NCBI GenBank assembly: GCA_949987705.1
Contig: OX465282.1
Span: 6,932,501 to 6,996,500, forward strand
Direction: 5' to 3'
From: Thereva unica
Lineage: Eukaryota; Arthropoda; Insecta; Diptera; Therevidae
Length of the DNA stretch: 64,000 nt
The translations under genes and the position numbers were made by a program. Below, in pieces: positions 56,116-64,000 of this stretch. The notes beneath the pieces are model-generated. The model saw only the letters and a program-made list of their open reading frames with translations. It did no database searches and was not told the origin of the DNA. Every line of letters starts with the position of its first letter. Within the stretch, counting starts at the first letter, position 1.

Positions 56116-56967
56116 ACAGGTGAGGACTCCAAAAGACGCTGAGAAGTGAATTGGTTAAATAAAATTAATGTTGTATAGCGATCTTAGTAGTTTGAATAAA
56201 GGATTGTTGTTATTCTGGTTTGGTTTCAGTAACGAGGAGTTGTCTAGGTAGTTGTTATATTTTCAATATTACAAATAAACACGTGCCAGACTTTGTATTC
56301 ATGTTATCGAGAGGGTTGCAAATTGGCCGAAGACGTCTGCAATTTTTAGACTTTTTGTTTATACATGTGTGGCTGTGAGAGTTGACTCGTTGTGACAGTA
56401 ACTATATGTGTGGATCGCGGTTTTGGTTAAAAGATAAAGTGAGGTCGAGTCTGATCCTACAGAAAAATGCCGCTTTAGATCTGGGTAGTATTTGGGAGGA
56501 GAGGGTAGAATCATATGAAGGCATAAAAACGACGAGAAGCTGTTTCGAGTTAAGCCGTGGCTACACAGTGCGAGTTAGAACGCGAGCTGGTTAGTTACTG
56601 CAGTGCAGCTACTCGCACTGTGTGATCTCATAATACGAGTTACTCTCATGTGCCTGTTGATCAGAGCTTCGCATCCGAGTTACTATAAGATTTCTGTTTT
56701 TACTCGCCTTCTCCAACACGCCACAAACAGCAGCTCGCATGCGACTCGGACTTCAACTTGCACGGTATTACGAAGTGGCAGTAAATCGAAAAGTATATTG
56801 CTGTAAACAAGCAAATATGTAGCTACGGCGAAACTATTTTTGGAAATCGTTCTAATATTTCCTTATGTAATTCTTCTTCTTTAACAGTTCTACAACCGGC
56901 ATCCGGTCCTGGCCTCTCGCAACTGCTCTCTCCAGCGATCCCGATTCTGAGAAGACGTCATCAAGTA
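56116..56967. other. No gene; short inverted repeat near 56555-56625
   Basis: GTGGCTACACAGTGCGAGT and ACTCGCACTGTGTGA form an imperfect hairpin that may be a MITE end. 56116-56225 may be the Jockey-like 3' end. Otherwise unassigned. Confidence 0.4.
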
Positions 56968-57308
56968 CGAGGTGTGACAATTAAGTAATGAGACTGATTA
57001 TATTGCCGCGATTGTGGTAACCCTGCGACCTTGAAATTCCCTTTCCCTTCTCTCGGCATCCTTCCCCTCTCCATTGATATATTTGCCATCGCTCTAGCTT
57101 GTTTAGTTCGCCTGCTCTGTCGTGTTGTGTTGAGTAAACATGTGTTCGTGGTGCTCGTCACGAAAATGGAAAAACGAAATCAAGAACAACGCGTCGCGAT
57201 AAAATTTTGCGTCAAATTGGGCGAAACAGCTTCGGAAACGTACGCTAAAATTGTAAAAGTGCATGGTGATAGTGCTCTTGTCAGCTTGTTGGCGACGCCG
57301 AATTCTAT
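56968..57308 (+). pseudogene. Mariner-like element, 5' end and transposase N-terminus only
   Basis: Begins with an AGGTGTGACAATTAAGTAAT terminus. ATG at 57169 starts MEKRNQEQRVAIKFCVKLGE, followed by TASETYAKIVKVHGDSAL, the first helix-turn-helix of mariner-like transposases. The reading stops near 57282 where the minus-strand RTE fragment begins, so the DDD/E catalytic region is absent. The intact leader suggests truncation by a later event. Confidence 0.82.
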
Positions 57309-58400
57309 CATGGTTTTGTAGAGTTCTACTCTGGCTATGCTATCATAGGCGGCTTTAAAGTCTATGAAGAGGTGTTGAATTGAGTTTTGAAACTCTAGAC
57401 ATTTTTCCATAGCCTGCCTCAAGGTGAACTTCTGATCAGTCGTTGATTTGCCTGGGCTGAAGCCCCACTGGTAATGGCCTATGATGTTTCTGGCGTATGG
57501 GGCCATCCTGTTTTGAGGGATGGCGGACAATATCTCATACTCGGTACTCAATAACGTTATATCGCGATAATTAGTGCACGTTGTGATATCCCCTTTTTTA
57601 TGTCCCGGAAGGGGATGCCTTTTCTCCAGTCTTCTGGCATCACTTCCTGATCCCAAACTTGCACAATTAATTCATGAGGTGTAATGTAGGCCTCCTATAT
57701 TTAACCAGCTCCGATGTTTTGCCATCTACACCCGAGGTTGTTTTTGAGACGGGTGATGACTCTTCTAACTTCTGTTAAGCTTCATCAGATATTGATGGAG
57801 GCGCCAACTCCTCAGTTAGCTAGACATCCAGCAATCCATGAAAGTGCTCTTCCCATCACTCCAAGGTGCCTTTACGGTCGATGCGGTAGGGTCGTCCCTC
57901 TCTGTACTGTTCTAGATCACATGGGAGAATTTTCTCCAAAGCATCCTGTTTTCGTCTGTGAAATCTCTTTTCTTATTTTCTAAAGTTTTTATGTTTCTTT
58001 TCACGTGCCGTGTTCTATAAGACTGCTGCATTGCTCAATGCGCAGCATTCTTACGTTCAGTTGTCAGCTTGCATTCATTATCGAGCCAGTTGTTCCGTTC
58101 TCTGCGCCTTCTGCCTCAGATGGAGTCAGCAGTACTAATTACAGTATTTTTAAGGTGAGTCTTCTCTCGTCGACGCCCAGCACTTCATTCCCATTGGTTA
58201 TCTGTTGGACCGTAGCTGTTTCTGGCCATTTCGTTGAGTAGTACAGCTGTGTTGATTCGAGCCTGATCAGCGGATACAAACCCTTTCAGCGTTGTAATGC
58301 GTTCTCGCATCATACCAACAAGATAGTGATCCGAATGTGTATGTTCAGTTCCGCTATTAGTACAGCCCAACATTGGACAGCAAAGATACTTTTGAAGTTG
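57309..58400 (-). pseudogene. RTE/CFDP2-like retrotransposon fragment
   Basis: Minus-strand 57640-57310 reads HKKGDITTCTNYR, PYARNIIGHYQWGFSPGKST and IQHLFIDFKAAYDSIARVEL, the RT fingers and motif A, before the mariner junction. Near 58373-58290 the endonuclease end HSDHYLVGMMRERI is present. The text between is frameshifted. Different subfamily from the intact copy at the window start. Confidence 0.82.
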
Positions 58401-58429
58401 GTATTGATATAATTATGAAGTCACTAACA

Positions 58430-58830
58430 CTGAGGCAAGGGTCTATGATGTGTTATGAAAGGAATTTGAGAATATAAGCTTATGGATTCTATTAGAAAAG
58501 TGAGTGAACCCTGTCGTATATGTATGTCGATTAAAAGACCACCCCCATTCGATAAGCAAAAAGCAGCTCTTTTTCCTGCATCCTGCATAACATTGGCCAG
58601 GATTTGGGCTCGCATTCTGGTGCCGTTACATCCGGAGAACGAGGAGGCCACTCCAAATCATCATTTTTACGATATGTCGAAAACAATTTTCACAGTTGCA
58701 CGATTGATTTTGATGTAAAGCGCTAAAGTTTCAGCACGTTCTTTCGGTAGATGAATCGTGTTACATTTTGTCAAAATTGGCTAAAAAATGTCAGAGATAT
58801 TCAATATTGAAATACCGAAAGGCTATGACG
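58430..58830 (-). pseudogene. Mariner-like transposase C-terminal fragment
   Basis: Minus-strand reading gives DLEWPPRSPD and then ANVMQDAGKRAAFCLSNGGG with LIDIHIR, the usual C-terminal blocks of insect mariner-like transposases. Flanking words at 58755-58830 are shared with the remnant at 50880-51740. Confidence 0.7.
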
Positions 58831-61373
58831 AACTATTAACCTTGGTCTAAGGCTCTAGGCTTTGTCTACAAATTGGAGAGAGATATGGAAAGATGTAGGG
58901 CAATTAGGAATTTTCGTGCCATCTAGAAAGAGAGCTTTAAAATTTCCATTCGTTTTATTGGTAGGTAAATGGTACGATAACCGTCTTTTGTGGGTTAATA
59001 CCACAGTTCTAGCTCCATCAACAGCTATGAACATATGGTGATATGATACAGCAGCTTATGAATATATGATATAGCGGCTTGCATAAGGTCCGAGATGGTG
59101 ACATCGTTATGCATCGCCGATATCGATCATTGATCGTTACGAAGATATCATTTGCATAAGACTATTCTTTCAAGCGATAGTTATTAATATTATTAAGAAG
59201 TTCGTCATAGTGGGATAGAGAGCTGGGACGCCTCCTTGAGGAGGTAGCCTTCGTCTGAGACTTCTTATTCGCCCAGTAATTGTGCTTAATTTTATAAAGA
59301 ATATTTAAAATCATAATTATTAAATGTCAGCAGCACAATATTGAAATTATAGAAAGATTACATCCTCGTCAACACGATATAGTTGAATTTTCGTTAGTCG
59401 TCCTCGCGGCCACCGCAGAAATCAGGGATTCAATTCTACTAAGACAATGCCATGCACATTTCAACAAACTTTTTGTTTCGAAATATCCTTCTTACGTTTT
59501 TACATAAATTCCCCCTTAGACTTGATACTGTGGAACTCTTCAGTCATTATTTACAGCAATTCAGCAAAATAGAGATTTACATCATCCCAACTCTGAAACT
59601 AAACCCTGCTATGTCACAATAGGTAATCCTTATAAAAGGTGAATGGCCCATGCAAAATTCTAAGGACCCAATATTATGTTAAAAGATCCATTGTTTCATC
59701 AAAACAGCTTGTCGGCTTAAAGTGCATTGCCATGTCTAGATATTTGAATAAGTTGATAGCTTACCTACAAGTCTTGTAGCGACTATAGAAAGACGAAATA
59801 AACAATATATCCATAAATAACAAACATATTGAGTACATGGGCGAATTCGTGTTCTATACAACAAATGCCGACAGATTCTTATTGTCTTCTTAAGATATTA
59901 TCTCCAACGTGTACATTCAGCCGCTCAATGACCCGAAGACTGCACAATAGACCACTTAACTATAGAGAGTATAGTATAAAGGGATACCTTGTTTACATTT
60001 CAAGATATCATCGTCTGCCAACTCAACGAATTACTTAACAAGAAAAATACAAGATCTACATCAACCAAACATAACCCTCAAAGATATCCTTTTTGCTGCA
60101 AAAAAAAAAAATCAAATATCATTAATCAAAATCTTCGAAGGAATACTATCCTAGAAAACTGGTTGTGAACATTGACCTTTTCACCCGTATCTGTGAACTT
60201 CCAAACACTAAAATATATTAGTATATGATAATCCAATAAATTCACGTGTCACACACATGCATAATTCTACCCATGCCAAGCCAGACACATTGGCAACGTT
60301 CACCATAAATTTTCTAGGCATCGGGCCAAAGGGCCTTAAAGGTTCCTTTCTATATAACTACATGCCAAATCCATTCACTTTTGGAAGAAACGATTTTAAT
60401 CTGTTTGTGTACTTCCTGGTGGAACTTACTTAGGTGGATCGAGCCCCTAAAAAGTCCTTTACTGAACCCCCTCTCCCCCTTTCTTCCCGCCGATTATCCT
60501 CTGGGGATAAAAACATCACTTCATATTCACATGCACACTCCATTGTCTCGAATATCATCCTCGACCAAAATACATTTCGGGATATGTATGTAATATTCTC
60601 TGGGAAATTTATTGTTAAATAAATGGCCAACAGAGCGAAACCATCGCTTATAAATCAAATTCGCCAGCTTATGGCAAATACTCGTACACATACAAGATTT
60701 ACAAGGAAAATAAAAAAAAGAAAAGCCAAAGGAGATGGATTTTAAGCCGAAACCGAAATGGGGACTTGTTGTACCCTTAGCACCACATCCTTCCTCGATG
60801 TCTGATAAATGTTCCCCACAAATCATCCAGGATGCCGCTTTCCCAAAAGATATTTCTCTCCCACAGCTATCGGTCAGGATACAGCAGAAAAAATCCTATA
60901 AATCATAATCCCAAGTTGCCTTCTTACGTTTTAGAAAATATCTTTCAATGAGTTAGTAAGAACCTATGTCAAATCTTTTAACAAGACCGGAACGGAAGTG
61001 GGGATTTAATGCCCCCGGCTTAACTTTCGGGGATTCTCCTTTCAACTGGAGCCAGCTCCCTAGATCAAGGGGGATTATTCCTAAAAATTAGCAAAATTTA
61101 TGGTCAATCACGTAGGTATAATGTTTTAGATAAATCATTTTGCGGTAAGATCTTTGGATAATTTACTTTGCCAAGCATTAAGAAGATGGGTAATCTGCAG
61201 GAATATTGAAATAAACGCGAGTTTAAGTCGGCTGGATTGAAAGATGAATGTTTCATTCATAATCATTATCGCATACAGCTTTTTTAAATATTTTGTTTCC
61301 TTCCTGATTTCACCATTCGTGTTGGTTTTGATAGAATTTCGCAGTAGTAGTTGTCAAGTTTAAGGCTGTATGT
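58831..61373. other. No gene recognised in 2.5 kb
   Basis: AT-rich, with GATATC-rich text near 59120-59160 and TATATAA near 60349. ORFs are short and without motifs. This and 14.5-16.1 kb are the largest stretches free of visible transposon signals. Confidence 0.45.
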
Positions 61374-61460
61374 TTCGCGCCGGCCCCTGGGGTAGAGCAA
61401 GTGGAGCGGTCGCTCTGGGTGCCACGTGGCTCGGGGCGCCAAAATGAATGCGAAAAACAA
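61374..61460 (+). mobile_element. Solo end of the 11046-12729 hAT family
   Basis: CGCCGGCCCCTGGGGTAGAG and GGAGCGGTCGCTCTGGG match the reverse strand of the right end at 12729-12670. No opposite end was found within 3 kb. Confidence 0.7.
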
Positions 61461-61517
61461 TTTCGAACGATAAATAAAATTTTGATGGCACCTTTGCAGC
61501 CAGCCAAGTTTATGTGA

Positions 61518-61724
61518 AGCCGGCTCTATACGATGCTATGAACACTCTCCAACGTTGGACGCTTGATGGTAGGACGCATCGTGTGGCCGATACTCGAACT
61601 ACGAGTGTCCAATGTCGAGCGTCCAACGTTGGTGTTTGGACACGTTCGCGCTGTTGTCGGTATTGAATCAAACGTTGGAAGCCAACATTCGCATGAACGT
61701 TCACCGCATCGTGTAGAGCCGGCT
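61518..61724. mobile_element. MITE, 207 bp, TGA duplication (Harbinger-like)
   Basis: Ends AGCCGGCTCTATACGATGC and GCATCGTGTAGAGCCGGCT. Flanks 61515-61517 and 61725-61727 are TGA. The interior contains repeated CCAACGTTGG-type palindromes. Confidence 0.88.
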
Positions 61725-62053
61725 TGACTCGAACACGACACAAGTTGGCCCCAAGACCACATCCTACCCGAAGTGCCCCTGCCTGTCAATGGAACAGGCT
61801 CAATACGGCGAATTTGGAGAGAACAAACTTGATAAAATTCGCAGTCACAAAGTGTAAACAACCATGCTTAAGGATCAATATAGATGCCTTTAAAATTGAG
61901 GATGGATCACCTCTTAACGCTCCAAACAAGGATCTCAGTAATTGGGATTTCTTAAGAGGTGCAAGTTCCTCCTCCAGCCATCGGCCCGTGCTGTTATTTA
62001 TAAATCCTACATTCGGCCTCTTCTCGAATATAACTCCATCGTTTGGGGCGGCG

Positions 62054-63786
62054 CACAGTGGGACCAAATCCAAAAAAGCTGGCCAAAAGTCTAAAAAAAA
62101 AGTTTATAGATTGCGGTTTTTTTTGGGGGGATGTTTCGAGGACACTTCCAATAGTGAGCAATCAGTCACGGAAGGTTAGATTTTTTTCTACGGACTGAGA
62201 AATTGTAGTTGCTACTTTACTCTTTTTGCTTATTTTTAAACTTTAATATTGTGAAAAAAGGTTAACGTTTTCAAAACGCTATAAAAAATTAAGTAACCAA
62301 GCAATCGTGGTCGTGTAAAGTGGAATTTTCTTTGGAAGGCATGTAGAGTATAAAAAAAATTGCACTATACCCATTAAGCAAGTATATAATACACAGTAAG
62401 CATCTATTACACGTGCTTTTTATGAATTAGGATTGTAAGAATGCGATATATATTGGACAAAAAGTAATATTGCTCCACTCTGCTCCACTGGAAAACTTGC
62501 TGGGCGTTGTTGGTAAAGGTGTATTCCTTCACCTCCAAAAAAATCCGCTGCCCAAAATTGCCCCTCCGTGTTTTAAGGGGTCACATACGTCCAGTACTAG
62601 CCCATGGAAATGGTACTTCAATATTGCAAAAATGCGGGACAAGGTTTTATTTTTGGGATGTGTAGGGGGGGTCAGTGTGAGCTTAAATCTGAGTTTTCGG
62701 GATTCTAACCCACTCCCCCCCAATTTGGCCGCCATCTTGGAAAAGGTGCGCAAATGGTTTTTCCATTATATATCTCCGTAACAGTACATCTTACAGAAAA
62801 TTTGCAAGGGCACTTTTTGTTTATAATTAAATTATCTACAATATATTAGCAAGATGTTTTTGGGTAAATTTAATAATTAAGAAGTTATAAGCCTTAGAAC
62901 ACCAAAATTAGTCACAGTATTTTCTTTTAATGGCTATAACTTTTTTTCCTTGAATTTTAACCAAAAAAAAAATAATAATAAGTTTTTTTAGAGGATTTCA
63001 TAAGGAATAATTTTCATTCATACTTTTTTTTAAATTCATTCCCTATGAAAGGTTTTACGTGTTACAGGGCCTCGAAGGTATCAAAGTGACAGATTTTCTG
63101 AATAATTTTTTTACTATTTTACCTAGTCCTCTCCCTAGAAATTCTCAACAACAGGTAGCAAGTAATAATAATGAATGAAACACTTTAGGTTATAACAAAT
63201 GCCATTTTGTCAATGATTTTCTTCTGTAATTGCATTCTTAAAAATTCTTATTTTGTTTTTCTAATAAACAATAACTTCCTAATAAAATAACTTGCTTATA
63301 AAAAAATTAATCAAAAGTATTAAACATTATATTAAAACAATTTTTTTGATTTTTTTAAGAGGTTATGTTAACCATATTGAGTCCGCCATTTTGAAAATCG
63401 AAATTTCGACACCGGATTCGTCATCAGCGACCCCGAAAACCCCTAAGTGAGATGTTTTGGTATCATTTACTAAAATTTTTGACTATTTGGAGGGGTTATG
63501 TTAACCATATTGAGTCCGCCATTTTGAAAATCGAAATTTCGACACCGGATTCGTCATCAGCGACCCCGAAAACCCCTCCTAAGTGAGATGTTTTGGTATC
63601 ATTTACTAAAGTTTTTGACTATTTGGAGGGGTTATGTTAACCATATTGAGTCCGCCATTTTGAAAATCGAAATTTCGACACCGGATTCGTCATCAGCGAC
63701 CCCGAAAACCCCCGAGTGTAAAATTTGAGATCATTTAATGCACTTTTTGACTTTTGGCCAGCTTTTTTGGATTTGGTCCCACTGTG
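62054..63786. mobile_element. CACAGTG-ended DNA element (Transib-like), 1733 bp, family A
   Basis: Perfect 38-bp TIRs begin CACAGTGGGACCAAATCCAA. CGGCG flanks both sides (62049-62053 and 63787-63791), the 5-bp GC-rich duplication known for Transib. Three tandem units of about 135 bp lie near the right end. No transposase seen, so non-autonomous. Termini align with those of 35993-38196. Confidence 0.85.
63361..63720 (+). repeat. Tandem array, three units of about 133-136 bp
   Basis: Units start GGTTATGTTAACCATATTGA at 63361, 63494 and 63630 and contain GTCCGCCATTTTG, TCGACACCGGATTCGTCATC and AGCGACCCCGAAAACCCC. Units are nearly identical. The CGCCATTTTG and GCGACC-CGAAAACCCC words are shared with the array at 37676-38150. 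Confidence 0.93.
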
Positions 63787-64000
63787 CGGCGCTCCAATAA
63801 CCACCTTAGCATGGTTAGATAAGGTCCGAAAAAGGGCCCTTAAGCTAATTGATGGCGACACCGTTTGCTCCATCATCGACCCCTTGAGCCACCGTAGCAA
63901 TGTAGCAGCACTGATAAAATTTTATCGCTAGTATCATAGTGACTGTTCCTCTGAGCTAAACGCTCTCCTGCCTCCACGGCAATCCTATACCCGCAACACC

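Larger units (their letters stand above)
61930..64000 (+). pseudogene. Jockey-like RT C-terminus, split by a CACAGTG-ended element
   Basis: 61940-62053 reads FLRRCKFLL then RAVIYKSYIRPLLEYNSIVW in one frame, closely like the copy at 43.5 kb. After the insertion, from 63792, it continues WLDKVRKRALKLIDGDTVCS then LSHRSNVAALIKFYR, and runs off the window. Without the insertion and one CGGCG the frame is continuous. Confidence 0.88.

Noticed and set aside
62054..62091. Complete RAG-type signal with 12-base spacer and nonamer
   Set aside because: The heptamer is exact, but the A-rich stretch after 10-12 bases matches the nonamer only loosely; A-runs are common, so I do not call it.

Overview
This is a eukaryotic, almost certainly insect and probably dipteran, window. 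It is AT-rich and intron-bearing. The one convincing host gene has an insect-type TATA box and initiator. The rest is dominated by insect-type transposons: RTE/CFDP2-like, R1/LOA-like and Jockey-like non-LTR retrotransposons, plus hAT, PIF/Harbinger-like, mariner-like and Transib-like DNA elements. I cannot name the species from sequence alone. No rRNA, tRNA, CRISPR array, bacterial operon or viral genome was seen.

Layout. 0-3.2 kb: an RTE/CFDP2-like retrotransposon with one uninterrupted 956-residue endonuclease/reverse-transcriptase ORF on +, the only intact coding element. 3.2-5.5 kb: a decayed R1/LOA-like element on -. A second copy with an ORF1-like region lies at 18.4-21.3 kb, itself hit by four later insertions. 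5.5-10.4 kb: hairpins, a hAT copy, ATGGCGG-type dispersed repeats and a TTA-flanked MITE. 11.0-14.5 kb: nested hAT elements; the last carries a 63-codon ORF that only reads through if three short introns are removed. 16-30 kb: more hAT copies, a 970-bp palindrome, a minisatellite-bearing repeat and a shattered Jockey-like RT. 32.3-35.4 kb: four to five TIR elements stacked inside one another. 35.4-39.3 kb: an RTE-like retroelement split by a 2.2-kb CACAGTG-ended element. 40-44.7 kb: two Jockey-like RT remnants on -. 46.5-48.0 kb: a Harbinger-type element retaining a transposase N-terminus. 48-51.9 kb: R1-like, RTE and mariner-like scraps. 52.7-53.2 kb: the one clear host gene, a three-exon, 82-residue secreted cysteine-rich (atypical Kazal-like) protein. 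53.3-64 kb: a Jockey-like copy, mariner and RTE fragments, MITEs and a Jockey RT end split by a 1.73-kb CACAGTG-ended element with a CGGCG duplication.

The window is best read as a layered archive of insertions. Many borders can be placed to the base, because terminal inverted repeats and target-site duplications (8 bp for hAT, TAA/TTA/TGA for Harbinger-like, CGGCG for the Transib-like element) are visible and their removal often restores the reading of the disrupted retroelement underneath. The main points for follow-up are the CACAGTG-ended elements with internal 120-135-bp arrays, the spliced ORF inside a hAT element, the nested stack at 32-35 kb and the long palindrome.
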